64,000 bases of DNA from Lachnospiraceae bacterium (GCA_017469405.1 JAFUGL010000026.1:1-64000), one strand, 5' to 3'; positions 17,143 to 26,593 are shown, numbered from the stretch's first letter. Made by a program: numbers and translations. Notes: generated by a model from the sequence alone, not told the origin.

Positions 17143-17994
17143 ATGGGTAAAGATGATGACGTTATGGAAAGCAAAATTAAGAATAATGAAGAAAATAAAA
17201 AAATAATCAGTCACAGTTACACACTTTTAAATGAAGGTGAGGATGCTGTCAGAAAAGCAAAACAGGAACACTTTCATGAGTATAATTCATTTTTGGATTA
17301 TACTCATGATAAGGAGGTGGTTGGCGGATTGACGAAATACATATACTCAGATAAAAAGACACAGAGATTTATTGATGCTCTTATGGAGGAACTAAACGAA
17401 TATTACTACATGCACATGGGAAGCAGATTACAGCAAAATGTAAAGAAAAAAGCCTTTTACAGAGGCTTTTTTTATTTGGCGATTATGAGCCTGGCGCTGG
17501 ATGAACTGTGTCGTGTAGACGGAATAATGACCTTTAAATATCTGATAGATGCAGCCCGTGATTCGGTTATGCAATTGACCAAAGAAGAATTTATAAACAG
17601 ATATTATGCTCTGCGTTGGAATCGAAGTGCAGTGTGTCACATACCGGGGCTGCTTGGCAAGATGGATGACTACCTTTACATTTTAAACAGAAGCGGTTTT
17701 TATATGGGAAATGACACATCATATTTGAAGGCATCAAAGGAGTACATAAGGAAATATGAAGAAAAGTTTTCTGATGAAGAAATTGCCATGTTTGAAATAG
17801 GTGACAGGGACGTAATCAGATATTTCAGTGAAAACAGTATCATCCGTGAGATAGACCGGTATGTATTTGAAGAGGCAGTGGAAGATTACTTTGACGGATT
17901 ATTTTTATATGGAAATAAATATATGGTGGATACCGTAGAAAAAGTAATACGGTTATTTCTTATAAAGGAGGCGATAAGAAATAATGAAAGCTGA
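17143..17994 (+). CDS. Hypothetical protein of the polymerase/ClpXP-like cluster
   Basis: 283 residues, mostly helical and charged, with a moderately hydrophobic patch (RGFFYLAIMSLALDELCRVDG) that is too polar to be a sure membrane helix. No family recognised. AAAGGAG precedes the ATG and the gap to the TraG-like gene is only 17 bases, so it belongs to the same transcript. The high content of Tyr and Arg around LDYTHDKEV and EELNEYYYMHMG is noticeable. Possible partner or substrate adaptor; not known. Confidence 0.75.
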   Translation: MGKDDDVMESKIKNNEENKKIISHSYTLLNEGEDAVRKAKQEHFHEYNSFLDYTHDKEVVGGLTKYIYSDKKTQRFIDALMEELNEYYYMHMGSRLQQNVKKKAFYRGFFYLAIMSLALDELCRVDGIMTFKYLIDAARDSVMQLTKEEFINRYYALRWNRSAVCHIPGLLGKMDDYLYILNRSGFYMGNDTSYLKASKEYIRKYEEKFSDEEIAMFEIGDRDVIRYFSENSIIREIDRYVFEEAVEDYFDGLFLYGNKYMVDTVEKVIRLFLIKEAIRNNES

Positions 17995-18049
17995 GGTGAT
18001 AGTCTGTATTAAAGTCCCAATATAAATAATATGAAAGAAGGTAAAAATT

Positions 18050-18367
18050 ATGAATAGTGATAATAATTTAAATTTAAACGATGTATATAAAAGAACGAGG
18101 GTACCTATAGATACACTTATAGAAAATGTCGAAAGCGGAAACGTCAGCAGATGTGCGTACATAATAAATATAATGGAAGCGCTTTCATTAATGAGCTTAA
18201 AAGATTTGGGATATACAGGCGAAAATGATCTCAAAAATGATACTTATAAGGATGTAGTGAAGAGATTATATCTGGAAAATGGAGATAATAATTTTCTTCT
18301 AAAATTGGGTGCGCAGCTGTTGGATACAAGTCATACATTTTTATTGAATGGGAGGGATTGCAAATGA
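18050..18367 (+). CDS. Small hypothetical protein
   Basis: 105 residues, soluble, no recognised fold. AAAGAAGG precedes the ATG. Its last four bases overlap the next gene's preferred start (18364), a sign of translational coupling. Contains a DVVKRLYLENGD helix and an SLMSLKDLGYTGEND segment. Part of the cluster that begins with the polymerase-like protein. Confidence 0.7.
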   Translation: MNSDNNLNLNDVYKRTRVPIDTLIENVESGNVSRCAYIINIMEALSLMSLKDLGYTGENDLKNDTYKDVVKRLYLENGDNNFLLKLGAQLLDTSHTFLLNGRDCK

Positions 18368-18681
18368 TGAGAATAAGTTTAGATGAAAGAATAGATAAAT
18401 TAAATGAGAGGAGAATAAATTATCCAAAGCACTATCTGCAGCTTAACTTTGTTGATGTGTTTACAGCAATTGATGTACTTAAGGAAGGGAAGTATGATGC
18501 AGAAGAGCTTACATTTGATGCAATAAGATTTCTGACTATGCATGGTTACGAGGAGGATTGGGGAAGCGTTACGGTTGGTGAACTGCTTTCTCCTCTTTTA
18601 TCACTTCATCGTAAGTACGGTGATTATAATGAACGGGAGAAAAGATTAATAAATGTGCTGCTGGGAGAGATTGTGTTTTGA
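18364..18681 (+). CDS. Small hypothetical protein
   Basis: 105 residues from the ATG at 18364, eight bases after GGGAGG; a TTG at 18358 is an unlikely alternative. It overlaps the stop of the preceding gene by four bases. No family recognised; helical, with a VDVFTAIDVLKEGKYDAEEL segment. The close coupling suggests that the two small proteins are made in equal amounts and may form a complex (inference). Confidence 0.7.
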   Translation: MMRISLDERIDKLNERRINYPKHYLQLNFVDVFTAIDVLKEGKYDAEELTFDAIRFLTMHGYEEDWGSVTVGELLSPLLSLHRKYGDYNEREKRLINVLLGEIVF

Positions 18682-18727
18682 CGGACGATTTTTGGAAGAA
18701 ATAATATTATGAAGGGAGATGCTTTGT

Positions 18728-19351
18728 ATGAATAATTTGGATAAAGTTAGAGTAAATGAATATGCTGAGATAGCGGTGGTTCAGTTGTTGGGCATTTTGT
18801 TTTATGAAGTTGCATATCTGGATGAAGACACTATAATAAAGAATGTTAAGCTTGCCTGTGCCGGTGAGACTCACGAAAAATTAAGAACCATAAATGTAAA
18901 GATAGCAGACTATGTATTAAACAATTTTGGAATTATATTTATTGGACTTATTATAAACGGAGATTTTAGAGAAGTGTTTGTTGAAGCTGTTTCTATTGAA
19001 TGTGCTCTTGATAATAAGAAATCTAAAGAAATCGATGAAATTCGTGAGGAAATGAAGGGAAATTTCGATGATCTTTCGGATGATAACATTGTGATTAATT
19101 TGGAAAAATTCGATGGAAACGGTTATAAAGAAATTATAAGAAAGGTATCTGATAGCTTCAAAAGGGTTGAGTATTATAATGATGCAATTGACTTGCTCAT
19201 CAATGAATTGAAAGACAGCGCAAAGATGGATATAGGTTTTTGTGCCAGCAATTTTATGTATGCATTTAGGGCAGTTGCCAAAGACAGGATATTCTTTGAT
19301 TATATTAATAAGGTAGTTGAATCGGTTAAGGACGAACTTGATTTATTATAG
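18728..19351 (+). CDS. Hypothetical protein, last gene of the cluster
   Basis: 207 residues from the ATG at 18728, which follows AAGGGAG; an earlier in-frame ATG at 18719 overlaps that site. The N-terminal half has hydrophobic helices (IAVVQLLGILFYEVAYL, FGIIFIGLIINGDF) that could be buried or loosely membrane-associated; the C-terminal half is helical and charged. No family recognised. The cluster ends here: the next 236 bases hold repeats and a terminator. Confidence 0.7.
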   Translation: MNNLDKVRVNEYAEIAVVQLLGILFYEVAYLDEDTIIKNVKLACAGETHEKLRTINVKIADYVLNNFGIIFIGLIINGDFREVFVEAVSIECALDNKKSKEIDEIREEMKGNFDDLSDDNIVINLEKFDGNGYKEIIRKVSDSFKRVEYYNDAIDLLINELKDSAKMDIGFCASNFMYAFRAVAKDRIFFDYINKVVESVKDELDLL

Positions 19352-19455
19352 GAGGTGGTGCAAATTTAGACTAATAGTTCATTGATAGAATGAAAAAATA
19401 AGATATAATTTTAGTGCTTGATTTTTTTATGTTATAAATTATAATAAAGTTAGTA

Positions 19456-19525
19456 GGTGATGCACAGCCTTATAAATGAGCGAGTTATGAGTGGGTGATG
19501 CACAGCCCTATAAGTGAGTAATTAA
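19456..19525 (+). repeat. Two direct repeats, 38 bp apart
   Basis: GGTGATGCACAGCC followed by TATAA(A/G)TGAG occurs at 19456 and again at 19494 with two mismatches over 25 bases. The pair lies between the last cluster gene and a terminator hairpin. No gene is seen in 19352-19587. The repeats could be remnants of an insertion boundary or protein-binding sites. Confidence 0.7.
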
Positions 19526-19555
19526 CAGGAACAGATTCGTCTGTTCCTGTTTTAA
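19524..19555 (+). terminator. Strong terminator hairpin after the polymerase/ClpXP-like cluster
   Basis: AACAGGAACAGA (19524-19535), loop TTCG, TCTGTTCCTGTT (19540-19551), then TT. A perfect 12-bp stem with a stable UUCG tetraloop, although the T tract is short. Confidence 0.75.
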
Positions 19556-19587
19556 ACATAAAAGGTTAAGGATAATGTTTAGATTAT

Positions 19588-20055
19588 ATGAGACAATATT
19601 TATGTAAATGTTCGGAATGTGGGAATTCTCGGAATATAGCTTTTGACGTACCATTTCCTGAGTACGGAGAAATATTCATTAGATTTTGTAAATTATGTGA
19701 TAAAGAAACTGCTCAAACAAGAGTATTAACTAAAAAGGCTCAATCAGAAATAAAAAGAAAAACTACAGAGGAAGAACTTAAGAAGTCAATAGAGTGTGCA
19801 TGCAATGATTATGGTTTTAAGTGCAGATTTCTTTATCAATCGGTAATAATTACAACACCATTGTCTGATTGGTCTTTTGATTATCATGAGTCAAAAATAA
19901 CGCTTAGACATGAAAGTACAATTAAAATTAATTTTAAAACAAATAAATATGCTAAAATGCATGTACAGTTTAGAAATAGAAAAATGAAACCATTGGAAGT
20001 AATTGATTATATAGCATCACATGATGAGTGGAGAGCCAATCACCTTGGGAAATAA
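19588..20055 (+). CDS. Hypothetical protein with N-terminal zinc ribbon
   Basis: 155 residues. The N-terminus has CKCSECG and, about 25 residues later, CKLCDKE, giving two CxxC pairs that could bind zinc. The rest is a basic alpha/beta region with no family recognised (WSFDYHESKITLRHE). AAGGATAATG upstream of the ATG is a weak ribosome binding site. Accessory character is likely because it lies between repeats and a dinD fragment. Confidence 0.6.
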   Translation: MRQYLCKCSECGNSRNIAFDVPFPEYGEIFIRFCKLCDKETAQTRVLTKKAQSEIKRKTTEEELKKSIECACNDYGFKCRFLYQSVIITTPLSDWSFDYHESKITLRHESTIKINFKTNKYAKMHVQFRNRKMKPLEVIDYIASHDEWRANHLGK

Positions 20056-20079
20056 TCTTTATAAGATTGGAGAATCATT

Positions 20080-20400
20080 ATGAAAGAATTAAAAGCATAT
20101 GAATACAAAAGATTTGAAGATATCAAACATATTAGGAATGATGGTTCTGAATATTGGAGTGCAAGAGAGCTTGGACCTGCATTAGAATACACAAAATGGG
20201 AGAATTTTCACAAGGTAATTAAGAAGGCAATGATTTCATGTGAAAATGCAGGACATAGCATTTTAGACCAATTTCCTGAGGTCAGGAATTTGGTAGAAGG
20301 TGGTGTGGCTCCAAGATCGAAAGTGGATTATGAGCTTACGCGATATGCGTGTTACTTAATAGTGCAAAATGGTAATCCCAGAAAAGAGGAAATATTATAA
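20080..20400 (+). pseudogene. dinD: Truncated DinD-like (DNA-damage-inducible protein D) fragment
   Basis: 106 residues matching the N-terminal part of DinD: an EYWSARELGPALEYTKWENFHKVI BRO-N-like stretch and the VDYELTRYACYLIVQNG motif, ending at NPRKEEIL. Intact DinD proteins are about 270-290 residues, so roughly 170 are missing. The reading frame stops at 20400, two bases before the next start. This looks like a deletion that fused the dinD head to the phosphatase region. A functional short BRO-N-like protein is possible. Confidence 0.7.
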
Positions 20401-20402
20401 AT

Positions 20403-20876
20403 ATGATAAACATAATTTTCACCTGCCACGGCAATATCTGCCGCTCACCGATGTGTGAGTTTGTATTTAAAGATATGGTTGCCAAGGCGGGACTTTCGGA
20501 TCAATTTCATATAGAATCAAGAGCGACACATACGGATGAAATCTGGAATGGGCAGGGTAGTCCTGTATATCCACCTGCGAAGGCAAAACTGGCGGAGCAT
20601 GGGCTTTCCTGTGATGGAAAAAGGGCACAGCTTCTTCAATATTCAGAGTATTCAAAGTGTGACTATTTCATCGGGATGGACAGTGAGAATCTTTATGCTA
20701 TGAGACGTATATTGCATGGAGATAAGGATGGAAAGGTTTCTTTGCTCCTTGATTATACCGATCATCCGCGAGATGTTGCTGATCCCTGGTATACGAGAGA
20801 TTTTGAAACTACTTATCGGGATGTGGTTGAAGGATGCAAGGGGTTGTTGGAATATTTCAAGACCAAATTGGGATAA
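20403..20876 (+). CDS. Low-molecular-weight protein tyrosine phosphatase
   Basis: 157 residues, full length for the family. The P-loop nucleophile signature C-x5-R-S is at residues 8-15 (CHGNICRS) and the general acid lies in the later DVADPWY segment. The enzyme removes phosphate from tyrosine (possibly also arginine) residues in the cytoplasm; in Firmicutes relatives act on stress and surface-polysaccharide regulators. GAGGA inside the end of the dinD fragment acts as ribosome binding site, so it is translationally linked to that fragment. Confidence 0.93.
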   Translation: MINIIFTCHGNICRSPMCEFVFKDMVAKAGLSDQFHIESRATHTDEIWNGQGSPVYPPAKAKLAEHGLSCDGKRAQLLQYSEYSKCDYFIGMDSENLYAMRRILHGDKDGKVSLLLDYTDHPRDVADPWYTRDFETTYRDVVEGCKGLLEYFKTKLG

Positions 20877-21088
20877 GTATATTATATTTATATAACTTTT
20901 TAAAAGACATCCCAAGGCATACCTAAAAAACAGAATTAATATTTTTTAATTGAAAATATTTTAATTATTATATTAACTAATAATTAATATCATCCGATAT
21001 ATTTCTTAGATAGCCGTAATTGGCTTTCTATAGTTTACTTTTGTTTTGCAAAAGGAGTTGCACAAAAAATCGCAAAGGAGGGCGACAT

Positions 21089-21985
21089 ATGGCAATAGGT
21101 ATGAATGGCTTTAATTCTCAGATGGCAGGATATGTTAATGCAGAGAATAACAAAGCCAAAAATGTAAAAGAAAAAACGGCAGCTGATAAGGGCGTAAAGA
21201 CTGCGAAGGACATCAAAAACAGTGGTTTTATGTCGGGAGCAGTATATGAAAAGTCAACTGAAGCTGCGAGTGCATTGGAAAATTCTCAAGCTTCCAAGTC
21301 TTCTTCCGGTTTGGGTAAGACCATCGGTACACCTGAGCTTTCTGAAAATGCGCAGAAGTATTACAATCAGCTTAAAGCAAAATACGGCAACATGGATTTT
21401 ATTCTGGTTAGCAGTGACATGAAGGATGCTGCAAAGCAGAATGCTTCGCGTTATGCAAATCCAAATAAGATGGTTGTACTTATCGATGATGAAAAAATCG
21501 AGAAGATGGCTTCTGATGAAAAATTCCGCAAACAGTACGAAGGTCTTATAGCTATGGCACAGACAGGTATGTCTTCAATGAAGGATTCCTTTGGAAATTC
21601 TTCAGAGGTTAAAGGTTACGGCATGCAGGTCAATGACAACGGAACAGCTTCCTACTTCGCAGTTGTTAAGAAGCTTAACGATAGCCAGGCAGAGCGTATC
21701 GAGAAAAAGAAGGAAGAAAAGCTTGCGGAGAAAAAGGCAGAAAAGAAAAAAGCCGATAAAGAAGCAAGAGAAGAGGCCTTAAAGAAAACTGCCGAGGACG
21801 GCAAGGAAATTGATGAAGAAGACGTAGAAGAAACCGAAGAAATTCACGATTTGTTTGGATATTCAGAAGATGACAGATACGAGATAATCTCTGCATCCTC
21901 CGTCGAAGAACTTTTACAAAAAGTAGGCGACTACACAGGAAAAACCTACAACACCTCCGGCAGTCACATAGACTTCAGAGCATAA
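21089..21985 (+). CDS. DUF6033 family protein
   Basis: 298 residues from the ATG after AAAGGAGG, not from an upstream in-frame ATG. Recognised as the DUF6033 type found in Lachnospiraceae: an N-terminus that begins with glycine-rich GMNGFNSQMAGY. A central domain with SSDMKDAAKQNASRYANPNKM and MVVLIDDEKIEKMA, a Lys/Glu-rich coiled-coil segment at about 210-250, and an ILSAS-like C-terminal end follow. No signal peptide. Function unknown; some resemblance to proteins linked with flagellar or surface processes is not conclusive. Confidence 0.75.
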   Translation: MAIGMNGFNSQMAGYVNAENNKAKNVKEKTAADKGVKTAKDIKNSGFMSGAVYEKSTEAASALENSQASKSSSGLGKTIGTPELSENAQKYYNQLKAKYGNMDFILVSSDMKDAAKQNASRYANPNKMVVLIDDEKIEKMASDEKFRKQYEGLIAMAQTGMSSMKDSFGNSSEVKGYGMQVNDNGTASYFAVVKKLNDSQAERIEKKKEEKLAEKKAEKKKADKEAREEALKKTAEDGKEIDEEDVEETEEIHDLFGYSEDDRYEIISASSVEELLQKVGDYTGKTYNTSGSHIDFRA

Positions 21986-22021
21986 AAAAATCGCACGCTT
22001 TATATGCGTGCGATTTTTTTA
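21986..22021. terminator. Bidirectional terminator between convergent genes
   Basis: ATCGCACGC pairs with GCGTGCGAT around a TTTATAT loop, flanked by A7 and T7. It serves both the DUF6033 gene and the aquaporin gene, whose stop codon is in its right end. Confidence 0.9.
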
Positions 22022-22720
22022 TGCTTCTTTTTTACTGCTCTCAAGAAATTTGTAGCAGAGGGCTGCAAGTGCGCCGCCGATTAAAGGAGCTACTATGAAT
22101 ACCCATACTACAGAGATTGGATCTGTGTTTCCTTCGATAGCTGCTACGATTGCAGGTCCAAGGCTTCTTGCCGGATTAACAGAGGTGCCGGTAAGTCCGA
22201 TGCCGATTATGTGAATTCCAACAAGAGTAAGTCCGATGATGAGACCTCCGAAAGAACCATGATTCTGATTTTTGGAAGTAACACCAAGTATAAGAAGTAC
22301 AAATAAAAATGTGAGAACAATTTCTACAAGTAAGCCTGCGCCGACGCTGTCATGAACACCGCCCAAACCGTTGGTTCCGTAACCTCCGGTCATATCGGTG
22401 ATTTCGCCCAAGGCAAAAATGCCGTCAAGCAAGGCCGAGCCTGCAAGTGCACCTAATATTTGAGCGATTACATAGCCGCAGAAATCCTTTACGGTCATAC
22501 CGCCGCTGATTAAAACAGCGAGAGATACGGCTGGATTAACATGACCGCCTGAAATGTTACCGACACCATATGCCATTGCAACGATAGCAAGGCCAAAGGC
22601 AAAGGCGGTAAGTATGTAGCCGGAGCCAAAGGTTGCATCACAGCCAACCAGCATGGCAGTTCCACATCCCATAAAAACAAGAGTAAAAGTACCTATAAAT
22701 TCGGCAATATACTTTTTCAT
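22019..22720 (-). CDS. MIP family aquaporin
   Basis: 233 residues with six hydrophobic segments and both NPA motifs in typical context (HVNPAVSLA near 61 and SVNPARSLGPA near 182). The narrow-pore look of the sequence (short loops, SLGPAIVAA) fits AqpZ-like water channels better than the glycerol facilitators, which are about 280 residues. GGAGG precedes the ATG. Membrane protein that lets water or small solutes pass; no partner gene nearby. Confidence 0.93.
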   Translation of the reverse strand: MKKYIAEFIGTFTLVFMGCGTAMLVGCDATFGSGYILTAFAFGLAIVAMAYGVGNISGGHVNPAVSLAVLISGGMTVKDFCGYVIAQILGALAGSALLDGIFALGEITDMTGGYGTNGLGGVHDSVGAGLLVEIVLTFLFVLLILGVTSKNQNHGSFGGLIIGLTLVGIHIIGIGLTGTSVNPARSLGPAIVAAIEGNTDPISVVWVFIVAPLIGGALAALCYKFLESSKKEA

Positions 22721-22855
22721 TTTGAGATTCCTCCTTAATAGTATAATGATTAACTTGAAAATTTATTTTATCCTCAGAGAATAATTAATTGGACTAATGT
22801 TAAATTCCAATAGATAAATTCTTTGAAGAAAAAATCATAATAAGAAATAAATAAA

Positions 22856-23371
22856 CTAACCCAATAGAGGTCTGTCACAATAAGGGCATTTGGAAGCTTC
22901 GCCCTTTACAAGATTAGTTGAGTTGCCACAGCCAGGGCATGAAACAGAAACATATATTTTCTTTGCAGTATTGGCTTTTTCAGAAGTAAGTAAAATATTT
23001 TGGGTATTAAGATCAACGATTACATTTTTGATATATCCACTCATAATTAGCTTTTGCAATTCATCTTCAACATTGCTTTTATGAAGATGCTGACGAAGCT
23101 CACTAAAGCTTATGGTTGTATCTGTATTATTGGAAAATACGAAAGCATATTCTCTGGCTTTTGCCATCTGTACATAAGAGTGAATGATTTTAAGTATAGG
23201 GATAGCAAAAAGTATAATCAGTACAATATTGATAATTCCCTGTGTTTTGCCTTCGGCAAACTGCTGTGGAATAATTGCAACTCCGGATATACATAATAGT
23301 ATACAGATAATTAAGATTACAATATTAGATATTTTTTTATAATTTACCTTTGCGGTAAGATAGTTATTCAT
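22856..23371 (-). CDS. Small membrane protein with C-terminal zinc ribbon
   Basis: 171 residues: two hydrophobic segments (about 15-33 and 43-62), then a soluble domain and a C-terminal CPGCGNSTNLVKGEASKCPYC zinc ribbon. No named family recognised. GGGAG precedes the ATG. It is one of several zinc-ribbon membrane proteins in this region (25563, 26687, 27558), which suggests related envelope functions. Confidence 0.7.
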   Translation of the reverse strand: MNNYLTAKVNYKKISNIVILIICILLCISGVAIIPQQFAEGKTQGIINIVLIILFAIPILKIIHSYVQMAKAREYAFVFSNNTDTTISFSELRQHLHKSNVEDELQKLIMSGYIKNVIVDLNTQNILLTSEKANTAKKIYVSVSCPGCGNSTNLVKGEASKCPYCDRPLLG

Positions 23372-23441
23372 AATAATTCTCCCATCAAAAATTTATTGTC
23401 ATTCACAAGAATGAGCATGCACCTTTCATATTCTATCAGCT

Positions 23442-25337
23442 TTAAGCAGTAAGCATATTTTTCTCATTAATAAAGTTTATGAAATCATCCTCAGGGATAG
23501 GTCTTGAAAAATAAAATCCCTGTATGTAACTGATGCCGAGCTTTTCCATCGTTTCAAGCATTTCTTTTGTCTCTATACCTTCTGAAACTATCTTAAGCTT
23601 AAGACCATGGATCATATGCATGGCAGCTTCCATGACGTATTTTGCCTTACCGTTTTCAAAGTAGGAAACTATCATGTCCCTGTCAAATTTAACAAGCTCT
23701 ACAGGCATATCAACCACATAGTTGAGGTTGGAATTACCGGTTCCGAAATCATCAAGTGAGAAGTTCACGCCGTAATCTATAAGCTTGTTCATGTTATCAA
23801 GAAGAAGCTTCTTTTCGTAAATAGAACCGGACTCTGTGATTTCGAGGTTAATCATGGACGGATCCACATTGTACCATTCCATTATCTCTATGAAGCTGTC
23901 AGCTAAAAATTCATAGGAAGCCTGGATGGTCGAAAGGTTGACCTCGATATATTTTAGTCCGTAATTTTCAGGATATTTGCTGGTGATAAACTGGCAGACC
24001 TTTTTAAAGACCATCTCACCAATCTTAAGTATCATACCGTTTTGTTCTGCTGTGCTTATAAATGCACCAGGTGGTATTACTTTTCCGTTTTCGTCAATTA
24101 TTCTGACAAGAGCTTCCGCCGAAACAAATCGCTTTTCTTCAACAGAATATATTGGCTGATAAAATACAACAATTCTATCTTCAGTAATTGCATCGGAAAT
24201 CATCTGTTCCAGATGCTGTTCCTCGTACATTTGATTGGAGATGGTTTCATCAAGTGTAAGCATACCGGTTTCGGCAAGTTCTATACTGTTTTTTCTCGCA
24301 TATATAATACATGGGATAATGTCATCTGCATGCCTGCAAACCTTGACACTTGGCATACCAATAACGTTTGGACTTATCATATAGTCCTTCTTAGGTCCCC
24401 AAGGCTGGTCAAATCTTTCTTGAATAACTTCAACAAGAGAATCATAATCCGATTGCTTGGTTATGAAGGTTAATTTGCCCTCTGTTCCGGAAAATGCAAG
24501 GGCATTATTGATAGAGGATACAAAGGTTATTATTTCGTGAGTTATCTGATCATCCTTTTCACGGTCATTTGGGACAAACGGGGTTGTCATTACTACATCA
24601 ATCAAAGACACATCCTCACTGCTTCCGTAGATCTGTCTTAAGTACTGGACGAGTGCACCGGAGGTAAAAAGACCTGTTCTTCTGTCGATATTGGTTTCCG
24701 GATTTTCAAGACTTAAGTAGATTATAAGTACTCCGATGGAACTTGCGAAGCCAACCAAAAGAAGCTTGTTATCAAAAAACTGAATCGCGGCAGCAACTAC
24801 CCAGAGTATCATCCAGGAAAGCGCTGCTTTTCTTCTGGCAGGATTGAGCTTGTCCTTATGCCTGAACAAAAGATAAAATGTAATCATAAAATATGAAATA
24901 CAGAAAAAGTAGGTAGTAAGAACACTTGGACCATATGTAAATGTAGCGAACTCATCTTCTGTATTTTTATAAATAGGAAGAAGAATTATAAGAATTATGG
25001 CGGTAACCAAAGCTCCGAAATAAACGGTTACTCTTTTTTCGTAAAGTGTCTTTTGAATAAAAATATCCGAGCATATGTAAAGAAGACCAAAAAATGCAAC
25101 GACAACCAAAGATATAAGATATGCCTTGCATATTATATCCACAACTATTGCCGGAAGATCATTAACATAATGAAGAGCAATCATAGAAATTATATCAAGA
25201 GATAATGCAGATGCAATGGCGAAAAAAATCCTAAGAAAAGCCATCTCTGTGTTAAGATTGATTTTACTTTTCTTCTGATAAAATATAAATATGACTATTA
25301 GAAAAGCCATGCCGCAGCATTGCATTTTTATGTTCAT
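23442..25337 (-). CDS. Membrane EAL-domain cyclic di-GMP phosphodiesterase
   Basis: 631 residues. Residues 1-215 hold about seven membrane helices. A degenerate GGDEF-like domain follows (RRTGLFTSGAL, no GGDEF signature). A C-terminal EAL domain has AEALVRI, the metal-binding NLEITESG and DDFGTGNSNL motifs, and EGIET near the end. It should hydrolyse cyclic di-GMP. This is the opposing activity to the diguanylate cyclases at 8558 and 41458. GAGGG lies before the ATG; the next in-frame ATG (MQCC) is a less likely start. Confidence 0.92.
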   Translation of the reverse strand: MNIKMQCCGMAFLIVIFIFYQKKSKINLNTEMAFLRIFFAIASALSLDIISMIALHYVNDLPAIVVDIICKAYLISLVVVAFFGLLYICSDIFIQKTLYEKRVTVYFGALVTAIILIILLPIYKNTEDEFATFTYGPSVLTTYFFCISYFMITFYLLFRHKDKLNPARRKAALSWMILWVVAAAIQFFDNKLLLVGFASSIGVLIIYLSLENPETNIDRRTGLFTSGALVQYLRQIYGSSEDVSLIDVVMTTPFVPNDREKDDQITHEIITFVSSINNALAFSGTEGKLTFITKQSDYDSLVEVIQERFDQPWGPKKDYMISPNVIGMPSVKVCRHADDIIPCIIYARKNSIELAETGMLTLDETISNQMYEEQHLEQMISDAITEDRIVVFYQPIYSVEEKRFVSAEALVRIIDENGKVIPPGAFISTAEQNGMILKIGEMVFKKVCQFITSKYPENYGLKYIEVNLSTIQASYEFLADSFIEIMEWYNVDPSMINLEITESGSIYEKKLLLDNMNKLIDYGVNFSLDDFGTGNSNLNYVVDMPVELVKFDRDMIVSYFENGKAKYVMEAAMHMIHGLKLKIVSEGIETKEMLETMEKLGISYIQGFYFSRPIPEDDFINFINEKNMLTA

Positions 25338-25562
25338 AAGTAAACCCTCTGCTTATTAATTGTACAAAATTAATCTCTAACATTTCTATTTTATTATTTA
25401 ATGGTGGATTTGGCAATAGAAAAAAGCAAATAAATGCCAAAGAACTAAATTTATTGTTTTTCCTTGAATATATTTTGTTATTATGATATATTTTTTAAAT
25501 AGAGTATTTTGTTATATTCTATACACTATGAAATTATATAATTTAATTTAGGAGGACAAATT

Positions 25563-26522
25563 ATGAATTGTACAGTATGTGGTGCAGTAGTACCTGATGG
25601 TTCTTCAGTTTGCCCTATGTGTGGTGCTAATCTTATCCAGTATCAGCAGCCAAACCCAGGCTTCAATCAGCAGCCGATGGGACAGCAGCCAAATCCGGGC
25701 TTCAATCAGCAGCCAATGGGTGGATATCAGCAGCCAAACCAGGGCTTTAACCAGCAACCAATGGGTGGATACCAGCAGCCAAACCCAGGTTTCAATCAGC
25801 AGCCAGTGGGTGGATATCAGCAACCAAATCCGGGCTTCAATCAGCAACCAATGGGTGGATATCAGCAGACAGGTTATGGACAGCCAATGGGCGGATATCA
25901 GCAGACAGGTTACGGACAGCCAATGGGTGGTTATGGACAGCCTGCATTCGGAATGGCTATGGGAGGCGGTAAATATGGTGCTTCTCCAATAGGTGGTGGA
26001 TTTACTATAGCAAAGATTTTACAGCTTGTCGGAGCAATACTTATATTCCTTGCACCTTTATTTAACTGGATGTCAATGAAAGTTAAGTATGATGGTGCAA
26101 AAGAAAAAGAAGCAGCAAATATGTTTAAGCTTGCAGGCGATAAATATCTTGATAAGGGAGTTTTCGTATTTTTTGCAATTATGATTCTTTTAGCAGGTAT
26201 TTTCTTAATCTGCCTTGAAGTTATGGATTTTGTTCCAAGTATGCAGTCACTTAAGCAGAAGATAGTAAATATTCCATTTATTGAACTTATTGTTATAGCA
26301 GTTGCATTATTATTCTTCCTTTTAGCATTCTTCAACGGAGATTTGATGGATGGTATTAAGTCAGGTAGAGATTATTTGAAACTTGCGAAGGAATGGACAG
26401 ATGGTGTTAAAGGTCATGTAAATCACGGCTTAGGCCCTATCTTAGCATGGGTTGGTGTTGTTTGTGCAGCTCTTCCAAGAGTCTTAAGATTAATCGGAAA
26501 AGGACAGATTCTTGACAAATAA
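25563..26522 (+). CDS. Zinc-ribbon membrane protein with Gln/Pro/Gly-rich tandem repeats
   Basis: 319 residues. Residues 1-24 are a zinc ribbon ([20 protein letters not shown]). A repeat domain of about 14-15-residue units of the type [15 protein letters not shown], then shorter [12 protein letters not shown] units, reaches to about residue 140. The C-terminal half has four hydrophobic segments separated by short helices. Its membrane half resembles the protein encoded at 26687. GGAGG precedes the ATG. The zinc-ribbon-repeat-membrane layout is common in Clostridia but functionally uncharacterised. Confidence 0.8.
   Translation: MNCTVCGAVVPDGSSVCPMCGANLIQYQQPNPGFNQQPMGQQPNPGFNQQPMGGYQQPNQGFNQQPMGGYQQPNPGFNQQPVGGYQQPNPGFNQQPMGGYQQTGYGQPMGGYQQTGYGQPMGGYGQPAFGMAMGGGKYGASPIGGGFTIAKILQLVGAILIFLAPLFNWMSMKVKYDGAKEKEAANMFKLAGDKYLDKGVFVFFAIMILLAGIFLICLEVMDFVPSMQSLKQKIVNIPFIELIVIAVALLFFLLAFFNGDLMDGIKSGRDYLKLAKEWTDGVKGHVNHGLGPILAWVGVVCAALPRVLRLIGKGQILDK
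25644..25950 (+). repeat. In-frame tandem repeats encoding [19 protein letters not shown] units
   Basis: Units of 42-45 bases repeat about five times, followed by three shorter units. The sequences are almost identical between copies, so copy number is likely to vary between strains by slippage. Confidence 0.85.
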
Positions 26523-26558
26523 AATGCTTATATAGTTTTTTAATATTAATAGTATATG

Positions 26559-26593
26559 AAAAGGAATAGAATTAATTCTATTCCTTTTCTTTT
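26559..26593 (+). terminator. Terminator palindrome
   Basis: AAAAGGAATAGAATT (26559-26573) is followed directly by its perfect complement AATTCTATTCCTTTT (26574-26588) and a T-rich end. It ends the transcript of the zinc-ribbon repeat protein. Confidence 0.8.

Noticed and set aside
10244..19351. Prophage
   Set aside because: ClpP-fold protease and polymerase-like genes can occur in phages, but no capsid, terminase, portal, tail, lysis or integrase gene was seen.
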